From: Caballeronia mineralivorans PML1(12)
GTDB taxonomy: Bacteria; Pseudomonadota; Gammaproteobacteria; Burkholderiales; Burkholderiaceae
DNA length: 64,000 nt
Direction: 5' to 3'
Assembly: GCF_001028175.1 (NCBI RefSeq)
Contig: NZ_AEJF01000165.1
Location: 22,334 to 86,333 of the forward strand
The first letter of the stretch is position 1. Each line of letters starts with the position of its first letter. Shown in pieces: positions 17,723 through 27,145 of this stretch. The notes beneath the pieces were generated by a model. That model saw nothing but the letters and a program-made list of their open reading frames with translations. It was not told the DNA's origin and did not search any database. The translations under genes were made by a program, and so were the position numbers.

Positions 17723-19197
17723 GCATGCAATGGGAAGTCGTTATTGGCCTTGAGACGCACGCGCAGCTATCCACCGTCTCCAAGATTTTTTCAGGCGCGG
17801 CCACGCAGTTCGGCGCAGAGCCAAACACGCAGGCGTGTCCTGTTGATCTGGCGCTGCCGGGCTCGTTGCCCGTGATGAACCGCGGCGCCGTGGAGCGTGC
17901 GATTCGTCTTGGCCTCGCCATCGGCGCGACCATTGCGCCGCGCAGCATTTTTGCGCGTAAAAACTATTTCTATCCCGATCTGCCGAAGGGTTATCAGATC
18001 AGTCAGTTTGAAATCCCGGTTGTGCAGGGCGGCAGCGTCACGATCCAGGTTCCGGCGAACGAAAAAACCGGCACGGCCGCGTACGAAAAGACCGTCAACC
18101 TGACGCGCGCGCATCTGGAAGAAGACGCCGGCAAGTCGCTGCACGAGGACTTCGCGGGCATGACGGGTATCGATTTGAATCGCGCGGGCACGCCGTTGCT
18201 GGAGATCGTGACCGAGCCGGAAATGCGCAGCGCCGCTGAAGCCGTGGCCTACGCTAAAAGCCTGCACAGCCTCGTGCAATGGCTCGGTATTTGCGACGGC
18301 AACATGCAGGAAGGCTCGTTTCGCTGCGACGCGAACGTCTCCGTGCGCCCGCTCGGACAAGCCGAATTCGGTACGCGCGCCGAGATCAAGAACCTGAACT
18401 CGTTCCGTTTTCTTGAAGAAGCTATCCAGTACGAAGTGCGCCGGCAAATTGAGTTGATCGAAGACGGCGGCACGGTCGTGCAGGAAACGCGTCTCTACGA
18501 TCCCGACAAGCGCGAAACGCGGTCTATGCGCAGCAAGGAAGATGCGCACGATTACCGCTATTTTCCCGATCCTGATCTGATGCCTTTAGTGATCGATGAA
18601 GCGTGGATCGCGCGGGTTCGCAGCGAATTGCCCGAACTGCCCGAAGCGATGCAAACGCGTTTCGTCGAGCAATACGGTCTGACGCCGTATGACGCGGCGG
18701 GCTTGACGTCGTCGAAAGCGATGTCGGCGTATTTCGAAAGCGTGGTCGCGGTTGTCGGGCCGGCGCACGCGAAACTCGCGGCCAACTGGCTGATGGGCGA
18801 AGTATCGTCGCAGTTGAACCGCGATTCGCTCGATATCGCAAACTCGCCGGTGTCGCCTGCGCAGCTCGCACTCGTGATTCAGCGCGTGGCCGATGGCACG
18901 ATCTCGAACAAGATCGCGAAGGATATTTTCCAGGCGATCTGGGAAGAGAAAGCCACCGATGACGCTGCCGCCGACCGGATTATCGAAGCGAAGGGCTTGA
19001 AGCAGATTTCGGATACGGGCGCACTGGAGGCGATTATCGACGAAGTGATGGCCGCGAATCAGAAGTCCGTCGACGAGTACCGTTCAGGCAAGGAGAAGGC
19101 GTTCAACGCGCTGATCGGCCAGGCCATGAAAGCGACGAAGGGCAAGGCGAATCCGCAGCAGGTCAACGAGCTTTTGAAGAGGAAATTATCCTCTTGA
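17719..19197 (+). CDS. gatB: Asp/Glu-tRNA amidotransferase subunit GatB
   Basis: 492 residues from the ATG overlapping the gatA stop (ATGA). A second ATG at 17725 has better spacing from the AGGAG at 17713-17717, so the true start may be two codons later. Family motifs: EVVIGLETHAQL, FYPDLPKGYQISQ, the kinase-like core EIKNLNSFRFLEEA and the C-terminal tail domain (NPQQVNELL). GatB activates the misacylated aminoacyl-tRNA carboxyl with ATP. Ends with a 7-bp inverted repeat around the last codons (AAGAGGA/TCCTCTT) just ahead of the main terminator. Confidence 0.97.
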   Translation: MSMQWEVVIGLETHAQLSTVSKIFSGAATQFGAEPNTQACPVDLALPGSLPVMNRGAVERAIRLGLAIGATIAPRSIFARKNYFYPDLPKGYQISQFEIPVVQGGSVTIQVPANEKTGTAAYEKTVNLTRAHLEEDAGKSLHEDFAGMTGIDLNRAGTPLLEIVTEPEMRSAAEAVAYAKSLHSLVQWLGICDGNMQEGSFRCDANVSVRPLGQAEFGTRAEIKNLNSFRFLEEAIQYEVRRQIELIEDGGTVVQETRLYDPDKRETRSMRSKEDAHDYRYFPDPDLMPLVIDEAWIARVRSELPELPEAMQTRFVEQYGLTPYDAAGLTSSKAMSAYFESVVAVVGPAHAKLAANWLMGEVSSQLNRDSLDIANSPVSPAQLALVIQRVADGTISNKIAKDIFQAIWEEKATDDAAADRIIEAKGLKQISDTGALEAIIDEVMAANQKSVDEYRSGKEKAFNALIGQAMKATKGKANPQQVNELLKRKLSS

Positions 19198-19218
19198 GCT
19201 GACTGCTGGACTATTCGC

Positions 19219-19258
19219 GGGTTGCTGCCGGTCCGTTCTGGCAGCAACCCTTTGTTTT
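19219..19258 (+). terminator. Rho-independent terminator of gatCAB
   Basis: Perfect 11-bp stem GGGTTGCTGCC (19219-19229) with GGCAGCAACCC (19240-19250), 10-base loop, then TTTGTTTT. Sits 21 bases after the gatB stop. Confidence 0.9.
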
Positions 19259-19277
19259 ATTAACCGGGAACGCACGC

Positions 19278-20114
19278 GTGGCCAAAAAACCTGATCTCGA
19301 CGATTATCGCGTGCCTTATTTCGATGGTAAGAAATTCAAGCCGTTCAATCTTGCTTCCGTCGACACCGCAGCGAAGCCGTTTTCGTTGGGGACGAAAGAT
19401 CAGGATCGCGTGCGTTTGAGCGAGTTGAATGCCGCACTCGATCAATTGCAGGAGAAGCTGCACGCGCAACGCTCGCAGCGCGTCTTGCTTATCTTGCAAG
19501 GCATGGATACAAGCGGCAAGGACGGCACGATTCGCGGTGTTTTTCACGACGTCGATCCGCTCGGTTTGCGCATCGTGCCGTTCAAGGCGCCTTCCGAACG
19601 CGAAGCCGCGCACGATTTTCTCTGGCGCGTTCATTCACAGGTGCCGGCCGCGGGCGAGTTCGCCATTTTCAATCGCAGCCAATACGAAGACGTGCTCGTG
19701 CCGCGCGTGCTCAAACAGATCGATCAGGAAGAATGCGAACGCCGTTATCGGCAGATTCGCGAGTTCGAAGCGATGCTTGCCGAAAACGGTACGACGATCG
19801 TGAAGTGCTTTTTGCATATATCGAAGGACGAGCAGAGAGCGCGATTGCAGGCGCGTATCGACAATCCGGAGAAGCACTGGAAGTTCGACCCATCGGATCT
19901 CGAAGCCCGCAAACTCTGGGACGATTATCGCCAGGCTTATCAAGACGCACTGGGCGCGACATCGACGCAGATTGCACCGTGGTTCGTGATTCCCGCCGAT
20001 TCGAAGACGCACCGCAACGTGATGGTTGCGGAGTTGATGGCGCGTACGCTGCAGGGTTTGAAGCTCGAATATCCGCCGGCGAAAGAGTCGCTGAAAGGGA
20101 TCAAGGTCGAGTAG
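19278..20114 (+). CDS. Polyphosphate kinase 2 family protein (PPK2)
   Basis: 278 residues from a GTG at 19278 with only a weak ribosome site. Walker A is GMDTSGKDGT (residues 75-84), Walker B region FAIFNRSQYEDVL (about 127-139), and the lid carries ARIDNPEKHWKF. These are the PPK2 polyphosphate:nucleotide phosphotransferase motifs. Family members phosphorylate AMP and/or ADP (or GDP) from polyphosphate. Single-domain size fits class I or III; which nucleotide is used cannot be settled by eye. It follows the gatB terminator closely and precedes xth by 24 bases. Confidence 0.92.
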   Translation: MAKKPDLDDYRVPYFDGKKFKPFNLASVDTAAKPFSLGTKDQDRVRLSELNAALDQLQEKLHAQRSQRVLLILQGMDTSGKDGTIRGVFHDVDPLGLRIVPFKAPSEREAAHDFLWRVHSQVPAAGEFAIFNRSQYEDVLVPRVLKQIDQEECERRYRQIREFEAMLAENGTTIVKCFLHISKDEQRARLQARIDNPEKHWKFDPSDLEARKLWDDYRQAYQDALGATSTQIAPWFVIPADSKTHRNVMVAELMARTLQGLKLEYPPAKESLKGIKVE

Positions 20115-20138
20115 TTCACCAACATACAAGGATGCTTC

Positions 20139-20912
20139 ATGTTTCGTGTCATCACCGCTAATTTGAACGGCATTCGGTCGGCCGCCAAGAAGGGTTTCTT
20201 CGACTGGTTCGGCGAGCAGGATGCCGACGTCGTCTGTGTGCAGGAGATCAAGTGCTCGCAAGACGACCTGACGCCGGAGTTCCTTGCGCCGCATGGCTTT
20301 CAGGGTTACTTTCAGCACGCAGTGAAGAAGGGATATTCGGGTGCGGGGCTCTATACGAAGCACGAACCGGATGAAGTGATCATCGGGTTCGGGAGTGAGG
20401 AGTTCGATCCTGAAGGGCGTTATGTGGAGGCGCGCTTTGGGGATTTATCGGTGATCTCGGTGTATGTGCCTTCGGGGTCCAGCGGTGAAGAACGGCAGCA
20501 GGCCAAGTACCGGTTCATGGACGAGTTCATGCCGCACCTTGAAGCGCTGGCTAAGAAACGGGAAGTGATTTTGTGCGGCGACGTGAACATCGTGCACAAG
20601 GAAATCGACATCAAGAACTGGAAGAGCAATCAGAAGAACTCGGGTTGCCTGCCGCAGGAGCGCGCGTGGCTCACGCAACTGTTCGACGAAAAAGCTTACG
20701 TCGATGTCTTCAGAACGCTCGATCAGCGGCCTGAGCAATATACGTGGTGGAGCAATCGCGGCCAGGCTTACGCGAAGAACGTAGGGTGGCGGATCGATTA
20801 CCAGATCGCGACGAAGGGTGTTGCGCACACGGCGAGCGCGACCTCCGTTTTCCGCGATATCAAGTTCAGCGATCACGCGCCGCTGATTATTGACTACGAC
20901 TGGAAGGTTTAA
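20139..20912 (+). CDS. xth: Exodeoxyribonuclease III
   Basis: 257 residues. Endonuclease/exonuclease/phosphatase fold with NLNGIRSA, the metal-binding Glu in VCVQEIKC, the CGDVNIVHKEIDIKN motif and the C-terminal catalytic SDHAPL. Acts as AP endonuclease and 3' exonuclease in base-excision repair. Its last codons overlap, tail to tail, with the stop of the M48 peptidase gene on the other strand. Confidence 0.95.
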   Translation: MFRVITANLNGIRSAAKKGFFDWFGEQDADVVCVQEIKCSQDDLTPEFLAPHGFQGYFQHAVKKGYSGAGLYTKHEPDEVIIGFGSEEFDPEGRYVEARFGDLSVISVYVPSGSSGEERQQAKYRFMDEFMPHLEALAKKREVILCGDVNIVHKEIDIKNWKSNQKNSGCLPQERAWLTQLFDEKAYVDVFRTLDQRPEQYTWWSNRGQAYAKNVGWRIDYQIATKGVAHTASATSVFRDIKFSDHAPLIIDYDWKV

Positions 20913-20931
20913 AGCCGCGGCTTTTTAAACC
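20906..20931. terminator. Bidirectional terminator-like palindrome shared by xth and the M48 gene
   Basis: GGTTTAAAGCC (20906-20916) is mirrored by GGCTTTTTAAACC (20919-20931), an inverted repeat with two extra T residues. It contains the stop codons of both convergent genes, which overlap by four bases (20909-20912). Confidence 0.55.
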
Positions 20932-21832
20932 GGCCCATTCCCGCGTAATTCGGCAACTGGTCCACCGTCTTGCCGATCGCTTTTGCGTAGAGCGGCATCA
21001 TGTCGGGTAAGCGCTTCATCAGGTCGTGTACGCGCGCAGCGCCAAACGGATGCATCCAGATAAAACCGTTCGGCGTGCGCCGCGTGCGCGCATCAATTTT
21101 CTTCCACAACGTCACGGCAGCGCGCGGATCGTAACCCGCACGCGACGCAATCTCGCTGCCGATCACATCGGCTTCGGTTTCATCGGCGGGCGTGTATCGC
21201 ATGGCCAGCAATTGCTCGCCAATACCCAGCGTGGTCGAGCTGATATCGGCGAAACCGAATAGCGGCGGAATCGTTCCCGTGCTCAGTTGCGCCGCCTGCT
21301 GACGGCCCAGCCGGTCGCGCGCGTGCTCGCGCAACGCGTGCGCAATCTCGTGGCCGATCATCATGCCGAGTTCGTTATCGTTCAGACGCAGCCGGTCGAT
21401 CAGCCCGCTATAAATCACGATCTTGCCGCCCGGCAGACAATACATGCGGATCTCGTCCGAGCGCACCACGTTGACTTCCCACTTCCAGTTCTTCGAGCGG
21501 TCGTTCCACTTCAGCGCAAACGGAATCTCGCGATTGGCGATATCGCGTGCGCGTTTCACGAGCGGATTGTCGTCGCCGAGAAGGTGCTTCGTACGCCGGG
21601 CTTCGCGCAGGATTTGAGCGTATTCATCGGCGGACTGCTGTTCCAATGTCGCCGATGGAATCAGGTTGCGGAACAACGCCGCATTGCCAAAACGGATCTG
21701 GTCGCTCGCCGCGGAATACGGCGCTTGTGAAGCGGCCGGTGAAGCCGGCGCTGCATCGGACGCCGCGAAGGTCAGGCCAGCATGCAGCGTCACGGCGTAA
21801 GCCACGACGCGGATTAGGGCGTGCACCTTCAT
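20909..21832 (-). CDS. M48 family periplasmic metalloprotease
   Basis: 307 residues from the ATG at 21832, which overlaps the stop of the AmpG-like gene (ATGA). The frame is open up to 23164 but that part only shadows the transporter. Residues 1-23 look like a signal peptide (LHAGLTFAASDA). The zinc site is GHEIAHALREH (HExxH) with the third ligand in DETEADVIGSEIA. Related to BepA/LoiP/YcaL-type proteases, which handle outer-membrane protein quality control; a muropeptide link is suggested only by the neighbouring AmpG-like transporter. Confidence 0.9.
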   Translation of the reverse strand: MKVHALIRVVAYAVTLHAGLTFAASDAAPASPAASQAPYSAASDQIRFGNAALFRNLIPSATLEQQSADEYAQILREARRTKHLLGDDNPLVKRARDIANREIPFALKWNDRSKNWKWEVNVVRSDEIRMYCLPGGKIVIYSGLIDRLRLNDNELGMMIGHEIAHALREHARDRLGRQQAAQLSTGTIPPLFGFADISSTTLGIGEQLLAMRYTPADETEADVIGSEIASRAGYDPRAAVTLWKKIDARTRRTPNGFIWMHPFGAARVHDLMKRLPDMMPLYAKAIGKTVDQLPNYAGMGRFKKPRL

Positions 21833-23115
21833 CGGATAGGTCTCCAGGGCGCGATTTTCGGCAACAGTAACATGCCCGGAATAGCCAGCGCAGCGCAGAT
21901 CATGAAGTACTCGAACCAGCCGGTTTGCGCGACCACAAAGCCGCTCGATGCCGACGCCAGCGTCCGCGGCACCGAAGCGAGGCTCGTAAAGAGCGCGAAT
22001 TGCGTGGCGGTATAACGCGGATCGGTCGTGCTCGCGATGTAAGCCACGAACGCCGCCGTGGTGAGGCCGGTGGCAAATGTCTCGAAGCCATAGAGCGCGG
22101 CCAGTGCCACAGGCGACGGGCCGATTTTCGCCAGCCACGCAAAGCCGAGCGTGGAAACAATCTGCAGCACGCCGAAGATCCAGAGCCCGCGCCCAATGCC
22201 AATCTTCACCAGCCACACGCCGCCGATAATCCCGCCTGCCAGGCTCGCCCAGAACGCCACCGTCTTCGCGATCACACCGATCTGTGTCTTGTTGAAGCCG
22301 ATATCGAGGAAAAACGACGTGGAGAGTGTGGTCGCCATCGAGTCGCCGAGCTTGTACAGGAAGATGAAGCCAAGGATCAGCAGCGCCGTGCGCCAGCCAT
22401 CCCGAGCGATGAACTCGCGAAATGGCTGGATGATGGCATCGCGCAGATTCTTGGGCGGCGTGCCATGAATTTCGGGTTCGTTGACCACGAGCGTCAACAC
22501 CATACCCGGCAGCATGAACGCAGCCGTGACGATGAAGACCGTGGACCATGGCAAGTGATCGGCGAGAATCAGCCCGAGCGAGCCGGGGATGAGCGCGGCG
22601 ATCTTGTATGCATTCACGAAGACCGCGTTGCCGAGTCCCTGCTCGGTATCGGCGAGGAGTTCGCGGCGGTAGGCATCGATCGAAATATCCTGGCTCGCGC
22701 CGAAAAACGCCACCAGCGCGGTCAGTGCGGCGACGGTCCAGATCTCCTGTTTCGGCGATACAAACCCCAGCGCGCCAATCGCCACCGCCACCAGCAACTG
22801 CGTGACGATCATCCAGCCGCGCCGCCGTCCCGGCCGCCAGCCGGGCAGTCGCGGCACGTAGCGGTCCATCAGCGGCGCCCAGATGAACTTCCAGGTGTAA
22901 GGAAACTGGATCAGCGCAAACAGGCCGATTTCCTTCAGGTTCACGCCTTCGGTGCGCAACCACGCTTGCACCAGATAGATGAGCGTGAAGAGCGGCAACC
23001 CCGACGTGAAGCCGAGAAACACGCAAATCAGCATGCGTTTGTTGAGAAACGCGCGCCAGCCGGGGTGATCTTCGTGAGCGGTAAGAGCGGGCGCCTCGTG
23101 TGGCGAGTTGGACAT
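21829..23115 (-). CDS. ampG: AmpG-like muropeptide permease (MFS)
   Basis: 428 residues, about 12 transmembrane helices. AmpG-type features are LGFTSGLPLFTLIYLVQAWL at the start, FALIQFPYTWKFIWAPLMDRY and SQDISIDAYRRELL. AmpG brings anhydro-muropeptides from the periplasm into the cytoplasm for recycling and, where present, AmpC induction. Lies 57 bases downstream of metW and overlaps the protease gene, so a metX-metW-ampG-protease transcript is likely. Confidence 0.88.
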   Translation of the reverse strand: MSNSPHEAPALTAHEDHPGWRAFLNKRMLICVFLGFTSGLPLFTLIYLVQAWLRTEGVNLKEIGLFALIQFPYTWKFIWAPLMDRYVPRLPGWRPGRRRGWMIVTQLLVAVAIGALGFVSPKQEIWTVAALTALVAFFGASQDISIDAYRRELLADTEQGLGNAVFVNAYKIAALIPGSLGLILADHLPWSTVFIVTAAFMLPGMVLTLVVNEPEIHGTPPKNLRDAIIQPFREFIARDGWRTALLILGFIFLYKLGDSMATTLSTSFFLDIGFNKTQIGVIAKTVAFWASLAGGIIGGVWLVKIGIGRGLWIFGVLQIVSTLGFAWLAKIGPSPVALAALYGFETFATGLTTAAFVAYIASTTDPRYTATQFALFTSLASVPRTLASASSGFVVAQTGWFEYFMICAALAIPGMLLLPKIAPWRPIR

Positions 23116-23171
23116 ATTGAACAGGTCTGATGCAGTGAGCGGTGCGCGAGCGGCGAACCGGCAAGCTCAGT

Positions 23172-23780
23172 TCAGCTTCGCTTCACGCGATAGACCGCAA
23201 GGCTACCACGCCAGTTCGCGCCCCACCGGATGGACTGCCCGCCATGCAGCACGGCGCGATCGAGGATTTCGATACCCACTTCCGGCGCGAGCGCCTCAAA
23301 ATCCCGGATGGTGAGAACACGCACGTTCGGCGTGTTATGCCATTGATACGGCAGCGTTTTCGACACCGGCATGCGCCCCTGCAACACCGTCAGCCGATGC
23401 TGCCAGTAGCCGAAGTTAGGAAACGACACGATGCATTCGCGCCCCACGCGCACGGTTTCACGTAGGATCGCGGCCGTTTGATGGATCGTTTGCAGCGTCT
23501 GCGACAGGATCGCGAAGTCGAAACTGTCGTCTTCGAACAGGCGCAAGCCGTCTTCCAGGTTCTGCTGGATAACGTTCACGCCTTTTTGCGCGCAGGCGAG
23601 CACGCCGGCGTCGTTGATTTCGATGCCGTAGCCGGTCACATCGAGTTCTTCGGCGAGCAGCGAGAGCAGCGACCCATCGCCGCAACCCAGATCGAGTACC
23701 GATGAGCTGGGTTCAACCCAGCGCGCGATTGCCCGAAAGTCCGAGCGTAGCGAAAGAGAGTCCAGCGTGATTTGGTTCAT
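23172..23780 (-). CDS. metW: Methionine biosynthesis protein MetW
   Basis: 202 residues. Class I methyltransferase-like fold with SVLDLGCGDGSLLSLL and the MetW-type ILSQTLQTIHQTAAILRETVRVGRECIVSFPNFGYW. Start overlaps the metX stop (ATGA). MetW is known to be needed, with MetX, for homoserine O-acyltransferase activity in several proteobacteria rather than acting as an independent methyltransferase. Confidence 0.95.
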   Translation of the reverse strand: MNQITLDSLSLRSDFRAIARWVEPSSSVLDLGCGDGSLLSLLAEELDVTGYGIEINDAGVLACAQKGVNVIQQNLEDGLRLFEDDSFDFAILSQTLQTIHQTAAILRETVRVGRECIVSFPNFGYWQHRLTVLQGRMPVSKTLPYQWHNTPNVRVLTIRDFEALAPEVGIEILDRAVLHGGQSIRWGANWRGSLAVYRVKRS

Positions 23781-24922
23781 GCGCCCACCTCGGCGGCAAT
23801 ACGTTCGTAATAGGCGCGCATCAGGTTGTGATAACGCGCATCGTCGAGCAGGAAGGCGTCGTGGCCGTGCGGCGCATCGATTTCGGCGTAGCTCACCGTG
23901 CGTTTGTGATCGAGCAGCGCTTTCACCAGCTCGCGGGAGCGCGCAGGCGCAAAGCGCCAGTCGGTGGAGAAGCTGGCGATCAGGTATTTCGCCGTGGTGT
24001 GGGCGAGCGACTTGGTCAGGTCGCCCTCGAAGGCTTTGGCCGGATCGAAGTAATCCAGCGCGCGCGTGATCAGCAGATACGTGTTCGCGTCGAAGTATTC
24101 GGCGAATTTATCGCCTTGGTATCTCAAGTACGACTCCACCTCGAACTCGACATCGAAGTTGAAGTTGTAGGCATCCAGAGCGCCTTCTGCACGGCGCAGC
24201 GCGCGGCCGAATTTTGCGGCCATGTCGTCGTCGGAGAGATATGTGATGTGGCCGATCATCCGCGCCACGCGCAGTCCACGACGCGGCTTGATGCCATGCG
24301 CGTAGTAATCGCCACCGTGGAAATCGGGATCGGAGAGGATGGCGGAGCGCGCGACTTCGTTGAACGCAATGTTCTGCGCGGAGAGTTTCGGCGTCGATGC
24401 CACCACGATGCAATGCGCCACACGATCCGGATACATCATGCTCCAGGCGAGCGCCTGCATGCCGCCGAGGCTGCCGCCCATGACCGCGGCGAAACGTTCG
24501 ATGCCGTATTGGTCCGCTACGCGAGCTTGCGCGTGGACCCAGTCTTCGACGGTAACAACGGGGAAACTCGCACCGTAGGGTTTGCCGGTTGCGGCATTCA
24601 CGCTCATGGGTCCGGTCGAGCCAAAACACGAGCCGAGATTATTGATGCCGATGACGAAGAACCGATTGGTATCGAGCGGTTTGCCGGGACCGACCATGTT
24701 GTCCCACCAGCCGATGTTCTTGGGGTCATCGGCGTAGACGCCCGCTACGTGATGCGAGGCGTTCAAAGCGTGGCACACCAGCACGGCGTTCGAGCGGGCG
24801 GCGTTGAGCGTGCCGTAGGTTTCGACGACGAGATCGTAGTCACCGAGCAAGCTGCCATTCTGCATGCGCAGCGGTTCGGTGAAATGCAGTGTTTGGGCAG
24901 TGACGATGCCGATTGATTCCAT
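23777..24922 (-). CDS. metX: Homoserine O-acyltransferase MetX
   Basis: 381 residues of alpha/beta-hydrolase fold. Catalytic triad: Ser in MGGSLGGMQALAW, Asp in SFSTDWRFAP, His in APHGHDAFLL. The enzyme activates homoserine for methionine synthesis. Proteobacterial MetX that pairs with MetW often uses succinyl-CoA rather than acetyl-CoA; the acyl donor cannot be fixed by eye here. The upstream region has no recognisable SAM riboswitch. Confidence 0.94.
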   Translation of the reverse strand: MESIGIVTAQTLHFTEPLRMQNGSLLGDYDLVVETYGTLNAARSNAVLVCHALNASHHVAGVYADDPKNIGWWDNMVGPGKPLDTNRFFVIGINNLGSCFGSTGPMSVNAATGKPYGASFPVVTVEDWVHAQARVADQYGIERFAAVMGGSLGGMQALAWSMMYPDRVAHCIVVASTPKLSAQNIAFNEVARSAILSDPDFHGGDYYAHGIKPRRGLRVARMIGHITYLSDDDMAAKFGRALRRAEGALDAYNFNFDVEFEVESYLRYQGDKFAEYFDANTYLLITRALDYFDPAKAFEGDLTKSLAHTTAKYLIASFSTDWRFAPARSRELVKALLDHKRTVSYAEIDAPHGHDAFLLDDARYHNLMRAYYERIAAEVGA

Positions 24923-25071
24923 TCATTCCGCCTAGAGAAAACAGGGCGGCTAAACGGCGTCGGCGATGCGCGGGGGGAGATAAGCGGCGCGGCTGACAAC
25001 CTCTTTAGCCGCATTTATAGTGAACCGGGTCAGGGTTCGCGCGCCCGCAATCGAGTCAGCAAATCGGCGCG

Positions 25072-25218
25072 ATGAAACAAATCAAGATAGCGATGAAGTA
25101 TATCGGAAAAACGGGAAAGGCAGGCGAAGAGCCGACCGCAGCAGCGCGGCAGGCGATGAAGTTTGAAGTCCATACTACTTTGCTGCCGGAGGATGGCCGG
25201 GCGCGACGGAACGTCTAA
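25072..25218 (+). CDS. Possible small hypothetical protein in the metX upstream gap
   Basis: The 302-base space 24923-25224 holds one short plus-strand frame: 48 codons, basic, starting MKQIKIAMKY. No ribosome site precedes the ATG and I recognise no family, so it may be chance. On the minus strand the same gap must hold the metX promoter (a TATAAA lies near 25018) and a small inverted repeat CGGCT/AGCCG around 24975-25000. Confidence 0.2.
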   Translation: MKQIKIAMKYIGKTGKAGEEPTAAARQAMKFEVHTTLLPEDGRARRNV

Positions 25219-25224
25219 TCTTGT

Positions 25225-25929
25225 TCAACCGAGACCGCGCAAGCCTTTCAACGAGCGGATCTTGAGATCGATGTAATGCGGTCGTCCGCTACTGGGCGAT
25301 CGAAGGGACGTGGCGCCGCTGGCATTTAAGACCGACGGCAGATGCCCCGTAATCCAGACCGTGCGAATCCCCAAACGCTTATAGCGTTTCAAATGCCCAC
25401 GTGTATCTTCGACAAGAACCGCATCGGAAAGCGGCACGTGAGCGCGCCGCATTGCGCGCCGAAGCATTGCCGCGTCGGGCTTCGCGCGCCAGTATCCGCT
25501 GCGATCCTGCATATCCTCAATGGCGATCACGCGTTCAAACAGCCTGGCGATACCCAGCTCATTAAGCACAGCGTGTGCATAAACCGAAGGCCCATTGGTC
25601 AACACGATCTTGCGTCCCGGCAGCCCGCGGATCATCCGCGCGAGGCCGCGTTCGGCGCGAACCATCGAACCAAGATCGGCGAAGGTATGCACAACGTGCA
25701 GGAAATCGGCGGCATCGACGCGATGATGGCGCACCAGGCCGAGCAAGGCGGCGCCGTATCGCTGGGTATAACCGGTCCGCAACCGGTTGGCTTCATCGAT
25801 ATCGACGCCTAGACGATCAAGGATGTACTGCGTCATCCCGCGATTGATGGCCGGAAAGATCTCATGCGACGCGTGATGCAGCGTGTTGTCGAGATCGAAC
25901 AACCAGACGGGGCGACCATGCGTGTTCAT
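25225..25929 (-). CDS. HAD-family hydrolase (pyrimidine 5'-nucleotidase type)
   Basis: 234 residues from the ATG at 25929; a TTG at 25992 overlapping the argB stop (TTGA) would add 21 residues. HAD motif I is WLFDLDNTLHHASH, motif II KIVLTNGP, motif III RAKPD with the following AVLVEDTRGHLK. The cap arrangement matches the SDT1/pyrimidine 5'-nucleotidase group. It follows argB directly on the same strand, an order often seen in Burkholderia relatives. Substrate unproven. Confidence 0.87.
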   Translation of the reverse strand: MNTHGRPVWLFDLDNTLHHASHEIFPAINRGMTQYILDRLGVDIDEANRLRTGYTQRYGAALLGLVRHHRVDAADFLHVVHTFADLGSMVRAERGLARMIRGLPGRKIVLTNGPSVYAHAVLNELGIARLFERVIAIEDMQDRSGYWRAKPDAAMLRRAMRRAHVPLSDAVLVEDTRGHLKRYKRLGIRTVWITGHLPSVLNASGATSLRSPSSGRPHYIDLKIRSLKGLRGLG

Positions 25930-25988
25930 CCGGCGTCTGCCAGCACGCGCCAAACCGCTCCCGCTCCGGTCGCCAGCGGAGTCCACGT

Positions 25989-26888
25989 TCAATGTGAGCG
26001 GATCATCGTCCCGAACGGCTGTTCGGTCAGGATCTCGAGCAATACCGAATGCTCGATCCGCCCATCGATGATGTGCACCGAGCGCACGCCGCTCTTCGCC
26101 GCGTCAAGCGCCGATGAAATCTTGGGTAGCATGCCGCCGGAAATGGTGCCATCGGCGAACAGCGCGTCGATCTCCCGCGCCGACAGATCGGTGAGCAAGT
26201 TGCCTTCCTTGTCCATCACACCGGGAATGTTGGTCATCATCACGAGCTTCTCGGCGTTCAGCACCACGGCGAGTTTGCCCGCGACCAGGTCGGCGTTGAT
26301 GTTGTATGACAAACCGTCTTCACCGAAGCCGATTGGCGAGATGACCGGAATGAACGCGTCGTCCTGCAGCGCCTTCACCACGGCCGGATTGATGGCTTCG
26401 ACTTCACCCACCTGACCGATATCGATGAATTCGCCTGGATTGTCGCGATCCGGCATGAGCAGTTTGCGCGCGTGGATCAGGCCGCCGTCCTTGCCGGTGA
26501 GACCGACCGCGTGGCCGCCGAAATGATTGATCAGCGTGACGATGTCCTGCTGCACTTCACCGCCCAGCACCCATTCGACGACTTCCATCGTCTCTTCGTC
26601 GGTGACGCGCATGCCTTGGATAAACGTGCCCTGCTTGCCGATCTTCTTGAGCGCCTGGTCGATCTGCGGACCGCCGCCGTGCACGATCACCGGATTGATG
26701 CCGACCAGTTTCAGCAGGATCACATCGCGCGCGAAACCTTGTTTCAGGCGCTCCTCGGTCATTGCATTGCCGCCGTATTTGATCACGATCGTCTTGCCGT
26801 GATACTGGCGAATATAGGGCAACGCCTCGGCCAGGATTTCGGCTTTCAGGGTCGGCGCGATCTGCGTAAGGTCGGGAAGCTCGGACAT
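25989..26888 (-). CDS. argB: Acetylglutamate kinase ArgB
   Basis: 299 residues. Amino-acid kinase motifs: VIKYGGNAMTE, PVIVHGGGPQID, the VGLTGKDGGLI loop, and the ATP-binding SGGMLPKISSALDA. Catalyses the second step of arginine synthesis in the cytoplasm. An N-terminal helix (LTQIAPTLKAEILAEALPYIRQY) of the kind seen in arginine-feedback-inhibited, hexameric forms is present, so feedback control by arginine is plausible. Confidence 0.97.
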   Translation of the reverse strand: MSELPDLTQIAPTLKAEILAEALPYIRQYHGKTIVIKYGGNAMTEERLKQGFARDVILLKLVGINPVIVHGGGPQIDQALKKIGKQGTFIQGMRVTDEETMEVVEWVLGGEVQQDIVTLINHFGGHAVGLTGKDGGLIHARKLLMPDRDNPGEFIDIGQVGEVEAINPAVVKALQDDAFIPVISPIGFGEDGLSYNINADLVAGKLAVVLNAEKLVMMTNIPGVMDKEGNLLTDLSAREIDALFADGTISGGMLPKISSALDAAKSGVRSVHIIDGRIEHSVLLEILTEQPFGTMIRSH

Positions 26889-27145
26889 GGCGGCGATAAG
26901 GCGAAGAGCAGTTTAAACAGGCGGAATTGTACAGGAGTGACGCGCTGCATCAGGCGTTTCCGATAGCATTCCGGCGACGGGTAAAAGTTGGCGTCCGGCT
27001 GCACCAGTATGGGGTTGGCGCGTGAAATAATGATGTGGTCGAGCGTGTGCCGATGAGCCAGAAACGTGGCGCTTCGGCAACGGCTGCATCGCGCGAAACG
27101 CTGCTCGTGACTGCGTGGTTTGTTTCCAAAAAGCTGGCTCCGAAC

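Noticed and set aside
20909..23164. A 751-codon minus-strand open frame that looks like one large protein
   Set aside because: Only the last 307 codons encode a protein family (M48 peptidase). The upstream 444 codons are an out-of-frame shadow of the AmpG-like gene, shown by Arg/Ala/His-rich sequence and by the ATGA coupling at 21829-21832.
24923..25224. SAM or SAH riboswitch upstream of metX
   Set aside because: I looked for SAM-I, SAM-II and SAH-type conserved cores on the minus strand and saw none; only a small inverted repeat is present.
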